Positions 1 to 10,482 of a stretch of 64,000 bases of DNA are shown here, one piece after another. The translations under genes were made by a program, and so were the position numbers. Source of the DNA: Blastomyces gilchristii SLH14081 (lineage: Eukaryota > Ascomycota > Eurotiomycetes > Onygenales > Ajellomycetaceae). The first letter of the stretch is position 1; every line of letters begins with the position of its first letter. The stretch is from NCBI RefSeq assembly GCF_000003855.2, contig NW_003101671.1, positions 1,874,799 to 1,938,798 of the forward strand, read 5' to 3'. Under the pieces are notes generated by a model. It ran no database searches. It saw nothing but the letters and a program-made list of their open reading frames with translations, and was not told the DNA's origin.

Positions 1-2177
1 TCTCATTTCTTCTCTGTTCAATCTTGAGAAGTGTAGATATTAACTCAATGAGAGAGATCTAGTAGAGCTGCTATAGTATAGTACTCTGTAAAAGATTGTT
101 CAGTTTTACTGTAGTAATATATCAGTTTATTTCTTACAGTAATAATAGCCTGTGCTATAGCATTATTTCAGACTGAATTTCTTTTTAAGTGATTCAACTG
201 CTTCTCAAGATAAGTAAATAAACTGTTATACATTCATCAGACTGACTGCAGCATTGATGTATAAGTGATTGAGACTGTCTTTATTATCTTATAAAACTGA
301 AACAGTAAATCAATCATATATTTCAACTGAGTTCACTTCATATCAGAAAGTTTCAATATCTGAATCTTTTCTCAATCAGAGTATTACACTCAATGATTAA
401 TCATCTGATATAATTAAAGAGTCTGAATAGCTATTTTATATATTGAACTTCATCATATTCTAACATTCTGTATCATATTCAGTAGTGTGACTGATTTATT
501 TGTTTATTAAATATTATGAAATTATTATTATTATTTAGAGAAGATACAAATTGTATTAATAATGTTTTAAATCTGTGATATTTAAATTATTAGTCAATCT
601 ATTCAAAATTAATAGTAGCATTATTAAAAAGTGTTATTAAAAAGCAATATTAAAAAGTGTTATTAAAAAATATTATCTTTTATAAAGTGAATATAAAAGT
701 TACTTGAGTAATCACTTTCATCTTATTCTTATCTTAAGAATCAGTTATCTCATTATTCTTCATCTCAATATTAAGATTCTTTATCAGTATTTATATCATA
801 AGTTGAATTATATGAGTAATGCAGAGAATATGATCTTATTTATCATTTCAGAAATGCAAAGTCAATTTTTACTTCAAGCTCTTTATTATAGTATAGTTAT
901 TCACAGTATTATCAGTTATAATTGTAAGAAGACTGAGACTAATATCTCAATAGTCATTTTTAATCACAGTTATTAATATCTCTATTATATAATTCTCAGT
1001 ATGACTACTGATCAATGATTCAAATTCAATTAATATCTCTTAATAAGTTCAGTTCTCATTAATATAATAATATGTAACTTTTATAAATATAAGATTGTTT
1101 ATACTAGTTCATGTATTCACTGTGAGAGACACTCTTCAATGATTCTTCAACTCTAATTCTAGATATTGTATATTAACTTTGTAGTATATCTTGAAATTGA
1201 ACTGAAGATAGAATTGATATAGAATATGAAGATTTGAATTAAGCATTTAAAGAAGTGTTCAGAATTCAGAGTTTTCAATTGATTGAAGAGAAAGATTCAG
1301 AGATATATATATATAAAGTAATTATTCATAAAAGTTATCAGATAAGAGTTATAAAATCAGAGTACTAATATATAATTATTTTTACATGATTTTCTTCAAA
1401 TTAGAAAGTTAGTATTATTAAAAATTATTATCTGATAGAGTAACTTATCAGCTCAGTAGTAATTTTCTGATTATTTTTCTTTTATTATCTATATTCTGAT
1501 GACTTCAGATGTTAGAAAATTTCTTCAGAACTATGATCAGTTTATAATAAATATTTCTGAATGAAGTCACAGTGATTGTAGTAGAGAGATAACTCTTCAG
1601 TAATCTATAATAAATCTGTTAATAATTATTTTATAGTTCATCTCAGTGTTTATGTTAAGTTTTTCATAAATTTCATGACCTGAAATCAGATATGAAGAAT
1701 GAAGTAGTTATTCACTATAATTAAAAGAGAGTATTCTGTGTTGAATTGTAAATAATATAGACTTTGTGATTTACAGTGATTTCTTAAAGAGTTTATAGAT
1801 CTTCAATAGAAGTAAAAGAAGTGAAAGAAGTGAATTCAGAAGATATAATAATAATTTCAGAAAGATAATAATTTATTTTCAATAACTGATCACTGATGTG
1901 TGTAAGAAGAATTAATATAAGAGAAAATAATCTTGTTTCTTAACTTAGTTATAATTTTAGTACTAACTCAGATTGAATATCATTGATATATAAAAGTAAA
2001 TAAACAATCTTAATTAATCTCTGTTATATTTCTTGAAATATATTAATATTATGAAAGAGAGTATTATCAAATTACATTATCAGATAATATTATTAAAAAT
2101 ATATTAATATTATGAATATCAATGTTGAAAAAATGTTGATACTTATATATTATAGTGATTTGTGAATTATGATAGTT

Positions 2178-2199
2178 AAATATATATATATATATATAT
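2178..2199. repeat. (TA)n microsatellite
   Basis: A short perfect TA dinucleotide run inside the AT-rich block. Confidence 0.85.
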
Positions 2200-2365
2200 C
2201 ATTTCTGACTTGATTACAACTTGTACAATAATTTTTGAAAACTCAAAATTAATTTTAATTATTAATAATTATGAACTTAAACTTATAATTAACTAATATA
2301 AAAAAAAAAAATCTACTTCTTCTCTTTCTTATTCTTCTTATTATTCTTTATAATTCACTTCTCAT

Positions 2366-2389
2366 TTTTCTTCTTCTTCTTCTTCTTCT
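2366..2389. repeat. (TTC)n microsatellite
   Basis: A TTC trinucleotide tract inside a longer pyrimidine-rich stretch that runs from about 2310 to 2400. Confidence 0.8.
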
Positions 2390-3180
2390 TATCTGAGATA
2401 ATAATCATCTCAAAATCTCTCTCTGCTACCTTCTCAGAAGAGAGTTCTCACTGCTTTCTCTCAGTCAGATTAATCTGTATCTTAAAATCCTGCATTTTCT
2501 GATCTGCTGTCTCAGGTTTCATCTCAGTAATAAGCAGATTGACATGCTCAGAGAGCAGAACTGTCTTCTTAATATTCTGAATTATGAAGTGCATTCAAGA
2601 TCTGAATAAGATCTTAATTCTCTTCTTCTCTATCAGCTTCTGCTAATTAATTAGAGAACAGAAGTATTATTAAAAATTATTATCTCTTAATAAATAAAAA
2701 ACTTATCAGTTTTAACTTCTTTATCTTCTACTTTAATACTCTCTTAATCTTCTTCTACTGTTACTTATTTATAGTAATACTCTTCTTCTCTCTCTCTCTC
2801 TTTATCTTGAACTCAAATCATTCTCAGAACTTCTTCTGATCTCACTACTACTATATAAGACTCTTCACTATCTTCTTCTTCAATCTCTTACAGGCAGTAT
2901 TATTCACATTATTTCTATACTTAGTTCAGTCTAAATCTATCAGAAGTGTTACTTAAAATTATTATTATTCTACTCTCTTACAGAGTCTCTTTAAGATATT
3001 ATAATATATCTTATAATCTATCTTCTCTTACTTAAATGTCTTCTTCTTCTCTCTCTTCAATCTGTAACAGTGCTCACATGCCTTGATGATTCACAGAATC
3101 ACAGAATATTTAAAGAGAAATAACATGATTAATTTCAGTGAGCATTGAAGAGAGATGAAGACAGAAGAGACAGTCAGAAA

Positions 3181-3248
3181 TAATATAATAATAATAATAA
3201 TAATAATGATGATGATAATAATAATAATGATAATAATAGTGATAATAT

Positions 3249-3279
<31 letters not shown>

Positions 3280-3293
3280 AATGATAATAATGA
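3181..3293. repeat. Compound (AAT)n / (GAT)n microsatellite
   Basis: About 110 bases made of AAT/TAA triplets interspersed with GAT triplets. It has no coding meaning in any frame. It is probably an expanded and drifting trinucleotide repeat inside the decayed block. Confidence 0.85.
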
Positions 3294-4387
3294 AAGAGAA
3301 AGTGTATTGAAATATATTACTGACTTATTAAATATAAAGAGATAAAGAAAATATTAACAGCTTTCAGAGATATATGAAAACAGCTACAGTGTTGCATAGT
3401 AATATTATCTTTATTCAATGCATACAGTGTTAATATTCTTTGTATACAGTTATTATATAATCTATATCAGAGATACATGCAGAAAACAGATTTTTATTAC
3501 TAGAAAGAATGATTACAGCAATTCTCTATTTTCATATTATAAAGATAAGTTATTCTTATTTCTTTCTTCTCTCTTTTCTCTTCTTCTTCAACTCATCACT
3601 AAGTTCAAGCTGATATAAAAACTATTAAAACACTCTTAGAAACTCTTAAATTGAAGAGTATAGACTAATTAAATTTTAAATACAGAAGAATCAAATTATA
3701 TTCAATATTATTAATTATTCATTCTCTCTTAATAAAATCACAGTCATGTCTTCTCTTCTCTCTTTCTTAAATAAAATATAGTCTGTGAAAACTGAGTACT
3801 ATATCAGACTATAATAATTAATATAACCTCAGTATACAGAGCTGTATACATACAGTATGTACTGAACTGAGAGACTGTGTGAGTTGTAAACTGACATCAG
3901 TATCTCAGAGAGAGCTGTGCAGTGTGAGAAAGTTACAACTCTCAGTTATATATGCAGAGAATAAATTATCACAGTAAGTGTATATACATTGTATAAAAGT
4001 AATACTTTTTAATAATACTCAGTCTCTGATATTATGAAAATAGAGTCTCTCTGTGAGATCTGTTTTTATTAGAAGTCAGAGAATCTTATATTTCTTAAGA
4101 TTATCTTTACTTATCTTATCTGTGAAATTGATGAGAGAAATCATTAATTTCAGTATTCTACTCTTGATATTATTCAAGTAACAGCAGAGTTCATTCTGAT
4201 CACACTTTTTAAATGTATATTTTCTAAATATTCACATTTATACAGATATATACTGATTATTTATTAGATAATATTAAGATAATAACTTATCACAGTTATA
4301 TTACTCTCACTGTGAGAAATACACAGTTAATAATAAACATTATAAAGACTCTGAGAAGTAAGTATTTTAAGAATACTACAGCTCTGC

Positions 4388-4550
4388 AATCTTGATTTTT
4401 TTTATTTTTATTTTTTATTTTTTTATTTTTCTTTTATTTTTTTTTTCTTTTTCTTTTTTTTTTTTTTTTTTTTTTGTTCATTCTGATTTTTTCTTGTTTT
4501 ATTTATTTTTTATTTTTTTATTTTTTTTTTGGATTTTATATTTTTTTTAT
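4388..4550. repeat. T-rich low-complexity tract
   Basis: A long stretch of T runs interrupted by single A, C or G bases, in patterns such as TTTTTTATTTTT. It lies near the right edge of the AT-rich block and has no other visible feature. Confidence 0.85.
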
Positions 4551-4899
4551 AATTAAAATTATATAAATTATAATCTGTGTTTAAAAAAGTAATAATATTT
4601 AATAATACTTTCTATTTGAATTTTCAACAAATGAGTACTATGTTATGATATTATGTAAGTGAGAAGTGATTTTATAATCTCATTTAATATCATTTCTCAA
4701 TAATGAGATCAGAATGAAAATATGACTAAGATTTAAATATATCTTTATTCAGACTAGATTTTTATTTGAAAAGTGAATCTAAGATCTTTAATATTTGAAA
4801 TAATATGATTTGAGATCAATGTAATGAATACAAACTATGATTAGAAGTAATGCTTTTAGGCAATATGACAACTGTAAAGTTTGATTCTGATCTCAGACA

Positions 4900-6210
4900 C
4901 GGTCACACAGTCAGTCTAACAGAGATATGATTTTTAATTTTGAATTGCTTTTATATATGTTAACAGCTCTTTGCAACTGCTTCTCAGTGTAATTAAAAGA
5001 TTTAGACATGATTATAATTAATGATGATTATTTAAAGATGAAGAATAAAGATATTGAAAATATTTTCTGTATAATGTGATTTTCTGTACACTGTGGCGCA
5101 CTCACTACAGAGAGTGAGTAAGCATGGCACGGTTAAGCGGTAACTGAGAGATAAGAAAATTTGCATTATTTGAAGACCTGTATTGCAGTGAAATGAGCTT
5201 TCAACTCTGCTCTGAAGCTTCTTTAAGAAAGAACTGATGAAAGTTCTGTAACAAATCCTGCTGCAACAGTCAGAAAATAGCATCTAATCTAGAAACCTTA
5301 CTTTACCTCTGAATCAAGAACTGTTGAGGGAGAGAGTTTCTGTAATATTTCTGAAAGAGTGCGAGTCTCCATATTTTCGATTTCAAGCTTTGATCATTGG
5401 GAGGGCAAAGCGCTCGTGGAGAGAGATAATGTCTTGAGTTGCCTCGATAACCATATCATGTGATAATACGGCGGTTGCCGTCGTATTGTCATGTGATCAT
5501 ATTTCGCTTCTCTGATTCGGTCCCGTGTCAAGAAAAACTCAAAATCATTGTACTGGGGCTTCCAAGGCTTGGCCAATAGATGCCCTGATACAAAGCACAC
5601 TAGGTGATTGATGCTTGAATCCTGGGAGGCGCATGGTTAGTTACTGATGGAGCGTGATCCCGGCTGCCACATCCGAGCTTTACCTCCCCCTGTCAAAATG
5701 AGAACAGATGCAAAATCTCCTCTTTGCTCAATGAGGACATCATTCAAAGCTATCACAGCACCGCTGATATGCAGGATGTCTCAAGAACCAGGGAAGAAAC
5801 TCAAGTGCTTCGATCACATTGAGAGAGGATATCTCAATCCATGGGGCGAGTTTCCAACCTGTCTTTATGATCAGGAGTCTACTATCATATCAAACTTTCC
5901 TCAAAAGAACCAGCTGCGCCTGAATGGCCTAAAATCCCGACAAAGGTGATATTGAGCTCGAAATATAGCCCTTTGAAACCCCATTTGCCTAATGAGGACA
6001 GGATTAACGACTATTGCTGTACAAACCAGGAGTGACTTTACTTATTTGAAGGCCATAACTCTGAAATAGTGTAACTATTCATACAGGCCCTGGACAAGTT
6101 TTTGCTGTCCAACATTTGCTGAAATGAGAATGACATACCCCTTCAACCATTGAAAAAGCCTCCATTGGAGGCGCATAGAGAGTGGCTGCCTGATAGCTAT
6201 AAACCACAAG
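4900..6210. other. Boundary zone, no convincing gene
   Basis: CpG reappears from about 4900 and GC content rises to near the window average by about 5400. Short open frames here do not resemble known families. The zone contains the hairpin at about 5452-5503 and two of three related segments carrying the word AATGAGGACA (about 5728 and 5989). I see no intact gene. Confidence 0.6.
5452..5503. repeat. Imperfect palindrome / potential hairpin
   Basis: The left arm (ATCATGTGATAATACGGCGG) and the reverse complement of the right arm (ATCACATGACAATACGACGG) match in 20 positions except for transitions, with a two-base centre (TT). All arm differences are transitions, which fits mutational decay of a once perfect inverted repeat such as a small MITE-like element. 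I see no flanking target duplication. Confidence 0.65.
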
Positions 6211-6990
6211 ATGTTGCTCTGCGACGAATCATTTCAAAATGGACTGACTTGACTGCTTTTTCTTGCAAAATGTATTCTAACCATCTCATATGCCCTACTG
6301 TCAGCAGCACTTATCATGCTAAGTACAGTGCATCTTATCTTGCTTACTGTTCACTGCCTTCAGTCTCACTGTTTATCTGAGATATCAATCTTTGTTCTCT
6401 TTATCTGCGTCAATGCTGTCATCATTGGCATTGGTCTATCAGGCTTAAGATGTGCGGGTGAGAAGCTCCTTCTACTGAGATGGTGATGATAAATGCTAAA
6501 TGCTTGTTTCAGATACACCAGCATTCTACTATTTCTTGAGATTATGTACAGCATTCCCTTTAGCTCTAGAGATACATTATTCCCAGCTTCTTAATTTCAT
6601 CCTCACTAACCGCGTGATGTCTAGATGATCCAGCAAACCAAAATTCAGGCTGGACCACTTACAAACGCCCTGCTGCATTGATTATTTCTAGGATATGGTT
6701 TTCTGTCCCCGGTGATAAAGCTCGGGTTGATCTTATGATGTGCTCTTCTCCCTACTCTTGATAGGCCTTGTGCTCATTGAGTTAGCTCAGTCATCTACAA
6801 GGTGTCGGTGAAAGATACAGGTGTGATCATGTCTATTGACTACACAGTACTTGTGATTGCCGGTCTGCTTTTTTGGCATGGAATTCGCGGTATATCATCT
6901 CAGGGGCCTGTAATCTGTGAAGTTACAATCCATGCACTTCTTGTTCTTGTAACAGCAGGGTTTGCTGCAGGCAGACTCTTTCACAACTGA
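6211..6990 (+). pseudogene. Broken multi-exon gene for a small multipass membrane protein
   Basis: A frame opening at ATG 6211 runs to 6457, is spliced at a good GTGAG donor to an acceptor at 6512 (55-nt intron), and continues to 6628. It encodes two very hydrophobic stretches, for example ILTISYALLSAALIMLSTVH and ISIFVLFICVNAVIIGIGLS, then AFYYFLRLCTAFPLALEIHY. One in-frame TGA at 6250 interrupts it after 13 codons; a CGA-to-TGA transition would explain that. A further open segment (6802-6990) holds two more likely membrane helices (YTVLVIAGLLFWHG and ALLVLVTAGFAAGRLF) and could be the last exon, although I could not fix the connecting splice because the second exon ends in TGA at 6626-6628. 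I do not recognise the family. Four or more helices suggest an integral membrane protein. It could still be functional if my upstream exon is wrong and the true start lies after 6252. Confidence 0.45.
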
Positions 6991-7752
6991 CCCCTTTCAA
7001 TCCAAGTAAGTTCAGTGAAACTATGGTTCTCTCTTCAACTTGTGCTGATATGGCTACAGGTGATGCTGATTACCACTATTGATGTCTACATGACTTGAAA
7101 TATTTCCACTCAGCCTGGGGAACTAGGGAACACTATGCCGTTACATGGCTTCCCAGACAACACTTCCAATATTTCCTATTTCTAATTGCATTGGAATGTG
7201 GCTACCTGTGAATACTAGTCAGTGTAGCAAGGCCCCATACTCTTCTAAATTTACTTGCTTCTAATTGCTTGAACGTTGAATAGTTTTAGCCTTTTCCATT
7301 TAATACCATAACAATATTATCTTTATATTGAGCCCGAAAATGAGTCTTTTTGGATTTTCCTTTGCCCAATGAGGACAGTGGTCGATTGCCGCTGGTGTTG
7401 CAGTAGGCAGGGATGCCAGGATGTGTCGAGGGCACAGGGAAACTTGCGTCGATCACCTGGGAGAGCGAGTGCGATATACATGCCTAGCTTCAGTCCGAGC
7501 CTCACTGCTTTTGACTATAAGAGATGCTTCACCGCTCGCTCGTTGCCTTATTTCAGTCCGGGCTGGCCAAGGTCTTTGCAGCCTGCTCAGTTGATCAAGA
7601 AGGTGGAAATTAGCTCCTGCTGCTGCATATGAAGGGACTGGCTTTTGCTTTTATTGTACAGCATAAAGTTGGTTGATATCTCATTCCTCTACCATGTCGA
7701 GTTGCTGACTGTGTTAAAAGGTCGTTTGGTAGCTTTCGAGAGACTATTGACC
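6991..7752. other. No convincing gene; third AATGAGGACA-containing segment
   Basis: Around 7335-7470 the sequence resembles 5697-5850: an AAAATGAG word, then AATGAGGACA, then a CAGGATGTnTC block and a GATCAC word at similar spacing. This suggests an old segmental duplication. Open frames here lack recognisable domains. Confidence 0.5.
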
Positions 7753-8193
7753 ATGGCGCAGCAGGTACTCAGCTTTTTGAGCTGGTTGGCACCAGATGTG
7801 CCCAGCAATGAGGATGCGAAAGACGCTTCAAACATCCACACACCAATGTCTCCTGGACAGTATGTTTCCCCACCTTGTTTTTAATCATTGCTAATAGGTA
7901 GATACGACAGGCAAACCAGGCTCTACCAGTTCGCAATTGATGACATTAAAGGAGTCAAATGTTATTACAGTTTGATGTATGACTTGAAATCTACTCGCGT
8001 ACTATTTGCCGCGAAAACCAAAGATGGAATCAGGGTAGGGATATCTGATTGGGAAATGTTCATCAAAGCAAAGGGTGCTAGGGGCGCAGTCGAAAAGATG
8101 GATGAGGATCTGAAAGAACTCGCAAGCAAATACGGGCTAGCCTGGGATGAGGGATTGGGCACAGCTGATGTCTTGGAGAATGAGCGGAAATGA
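7753..8193 (+). CDS. Small orphan protein, 132 aa, two exons
   Basis: The start ATG at 7753 has a good context (CCATGG). Exon 1 is 7753-7859 and exon 2 is 7902-8193. Joining GGA CA to A TAC keeps the frame open and gives a 132-residue product. The intron of only 42 nt is at the lower limit for fungi, so the junction is tentative. The N-terminus is hydrophobic (QQVLSFLSWLAP). The C-terminal 100 residues are mixed and charged, with a YYSLMYDLKSTRVLFAAKT core and a Lys/Glu-rich helical tail, and look like a folded domain. I recognise no family. It sits in the accessory zone next to the transposon-split zinc-ribbon duplicate, so it may be lineage-specific. Confidence 0.5.
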
Positions 8194-8409
8194 TCAACCC
8201 CATTTTGCATCCCTGAAAATTGTATTTTAAGTATAGTCTTTGGCTGGGTGGAAAACTAGGATATTGTTTTAACCTTACCCGGCCGTGGGGTGTTGTATAT
8301 AAATGGTAGCTTACTTTCTACCAATCTTTCGCCGTCCACATCTCTCTTTTCACAAACTCTTTTATGTCTTGCGCACCTAAAAACTAATTGACAACTCTCA
8401 CTCTTTAAA
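8194..8409. other. Short spacer with possible promoter-like TATA
   Basis: The spacer contains TATATAAA near 8296-8303, followed by pyrimidine-rich sequence. It may be the remains of the promoter and 5' leader of the duplicated zinc-ribbon unit that follows. No ORF is seen. Confidence 0.4.
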
Positions 8410-8508
8410 ATCAAGTGCTGCTACTGCGGAGGAACTGGCTCAACGGTCAACGGATGCGTATGTGGGCATGAGTATTGCCCAGCATGCTTCCGCTTAGATG
8501 ATATCTAG
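8410..8508 (+). pseudogene. Partial duplicate of a CCxC zinc-ribbon domain
   Basis: The 33 codons from 8410 to the TAG at 8508 encode KCCYCGGTGSTVNGCVCGHE followed by YCPACF. This is the same domain as the C-terminal ribbon of the intact gene ending at 11460, and the nucleotide match is close (both contain ATCAAGTGCTGCT and TGTGGGCATGAGTATTGC). All eight Cys/His ligand positions are kept. The similarity starts abruptly at 8410. The rest of the downstream homology (24 bases at 9675-9698, identical to 11432-11455) is displaced by the transposon at 8521-9642. It is probably a gene fragment rather than a working gene. Confidence 0.7.
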
Positions 8509-8520
8509 TTTTGTAGAAAC

Positions 8521-9642
8521 TTAACTAACGTAATCAATCGGTCAACGGATCGAATCACTCAACGGATCGACTCCTCCACCCAACCACCTTCATCAACATA
8601 TTCATTATATATGCCTTCAGCCTCAAAGTCTCAGGCTTCCAGCAAGGAAAGAATGTTTTTATTAGCTATTTCTGTCTATGAATCCAAGCAGATTTCATGT
8701 ATTAAGACTGCTGCTCGGGCATATGGTGTGTCATACACTACACTCCACAGTTGAATCCACAGATGCATATCATATGAAATATCAGTCTCAGCATGCCGAA
8801 AGCTTACTTCTACTGAAGAAGAAGCCCTAGTTCAATGGATAATATCCATGGATGAGCGAGGTCTCCCCCCCCGGATCACACACATGAGATATGACCATTC
8901 AACTACTCAAGGCCCGCGGATCTACTATCCCACCTATCATTGGAGAATGCTGAGTACAGAGATTTATTCAACATCATTCTAAGCTTGCTATCAAGCTTAC
9001 ATGCAGCTATGACCATCAGTGAGCCTGATATAAAAACCCAGAGATCATACAAAAGTGGTTGAGAGTGGTGAATAATATCATCAAGAAGTATGAGATTCTA
9101 TCAGAGAATATCTACAACTTTGATGAAGTTGAGTTTTTTATAAGAGTTATCTCATCAGTCTTAGTGATAACTAGGTCTGAAAGAGTAGAAAAGACATCTC
9201 TTATCCAGCCTGAGAATAGAGAATGAGTGACTGTCAACTAGTCATACATGGAGCTACACCTCTAGCTCAGGAGAATAGGGCTTTATGAGCTGTAAATGAG
9301 AAGCAGAAATGCAAGCAAGGCCAAGACTGTACATATATAGATCAGAGAGGAATCCTAACTAGGGAGGAAGGCTTAGCCAGGACTCAGACTGCTCAGAGTA
9401 GTCAAATTGAAGAAGTAGAGATGAGAGTTTCTGTAAGAAGTGAGTATCACCACACTGTAGCAAGTGTAATATAGTGAGACACATTATTAGACAATGTAAA
9501 TAGGCCAGAGGTATACTGGCATATAATTTAATAAGAATAATACAAATTTGTTGTTGCTCAATTAAGCAGTTAGTCTTGAAAGGGTGAAGAAGCTGATCTG
9601 TTGAGTGATTTGATCTGTTGACTGATTGATTAACTATGTTAA
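8521..9642 (+). mobile_element. Pogo/Fot-like DNA transposon, decayed and internally deleted
   Basis: From ATG 8610 the translation reads as a pogo-type transposase. It has an N-terminal psq-like helix-turn-helix (SCIKTAARAYGVSYTTLHS), then the CENP-B-type KLTSTEEEALVQWIISMDER and GLPPRITHMR, then the DDE-domain start (ENIYNFDEVEFF and RSERVEKTSLIQPENREWVT). Many in-frame stops and shifts break it, and the segment after the REWVT motif is mostly missing, so the element is about 1.1 kb instead of the usual 1.8-2 kb. Terminal inverted repeats are visible: 8531-8569 against the reverse complement of 9595-9632, sharing TAATCAATCrGTCAACrGAT. TTAA lies at both ends, which is consistent with a TA target duplication. 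Every difference in the aligned core of the TIRs is CpG on the left and CpA on the right. Confidence 0.85.
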
Positions 9643-10482
9643 TTCAACTTTGCTTAGTAAATTTTCGGGGGCTCTCGGATCAACAATTTTTCCGACAGTC
9701 ACTGACGTAGAAGCAGAACAATGCCATGACAATCATCACCCAAACTGAAAACTTTTCAGTCAAATTTGAACACACAGTTCAGCGGAGCACCGTTGCCAGC
9801 TTCCAGGGAGCGCCTGTAAAATCCTCTAGTTTTGAGATCATCCCAACAGAACATGTCCTCCCCATTTGTGATAGCCTTGCTAACAGAACCAAGCTTCGGC
9901 GCCTGTTCTCCAACTTCTAAAGCGTGGAGGCAGCTACTTTGTCAGTGCAGGCACTGGCAAGCTACTAGAAGCCTCACTATCCGATCTTATGAGCTCGTGG
10001 GCGGTGCGATTCAGCCGGTCGTGCCCATTGAGTAGTGGCCACCTGCATATCACTAGTGAAAAGACTTCTTTTCCTCGCGCCGTTACACTCTCTTTTTATG
10101 GATCACACACCCGCACCATGACTATCCCATCTGAAGCTCTGAATACATGGCCTGGACGGATCATACAGGGGCAAAACACAAGACAATCTTCGGGGGGGCA
10201 GTGCATGTATGCTTGGAGGGTTGGTTCTGCCGTCACTATGAGCTTTGTGTGATCGGATAAAGGACAAACTTGTGGATGTACATACATGAATGTTGCGATT
10301 GGTGTCGGCGTTGGATATACGGGACCTGCGATATGATGAATTGACTGCTTGTAGCGACGGGAAAGCTCGGGGTGTTTTTATTTGACTTTTCCCTGGCCAG
10401 TTTTAGCTATTTCCGTCTAAATAACATATCATAACAATACTAATTGACCTAGCTTCCGGGTTTCATTTCCATTCTCGCCTTT
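9643..10482. other. Flank of the transposon, no convincing gene
   Basis: 9675-9698 is the 24-base continuation of the split zinc-ribbon duplicate. After that I see short open frames only (for example 9726-9920) without recognisable domains. The last 100 bases are probably the promoter of the gene starting at 10483. Confidence 0.5.

Larger units (their letters stand above)
1..4899. other. AT-rich, CpG-free, gene-less repeat-decay block
   Basis: The stretch is very AT-rich, low in complexity and built from a small vocabulary of TCTT, AATA, CAGT and GAGA words. Reading by eye I found no CG dinucleotide before about 4900, although CA and TG are frequent. The open frames here are short and show no recognisable domain. 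This is what DNA looks like after exhaustive C-to-T mutation of CpG (repeat-induced point mutation or methylation decay), as in AT-rich isochores of Onygenales. No parent transposon can be recognised. It could equally be subtelomeric or pericentromeric sequence. Confidence 0.8.

Noticed and set aside
704..976. 90-codon open frame in the AT-rich block
   Set aside because: Ile/Tyr/His-rich translation is what random AT-rich sequence gives; no domain and no CpG-containing codons anywhere around it.
3181..3293. Possible CRISPR-like or minisatellite array
   Set aside because: It is a drifting trinucleotide microsatellite, with no spacer structure and in a eukaryotic genome.
8521..9642. piggyBac-type element because of TTAA at both ends
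   Set aside because: The transposase relic is clearly pogo-like (psq helix-turn-helix and DDE motifs); TTAA can be explained by a TA duplication next to TIR bases.
9989..10287. Overlapping frames on both strands after the transposon
   Set aside because: Neither strand shows a domain, a splice structure or conserved residues.
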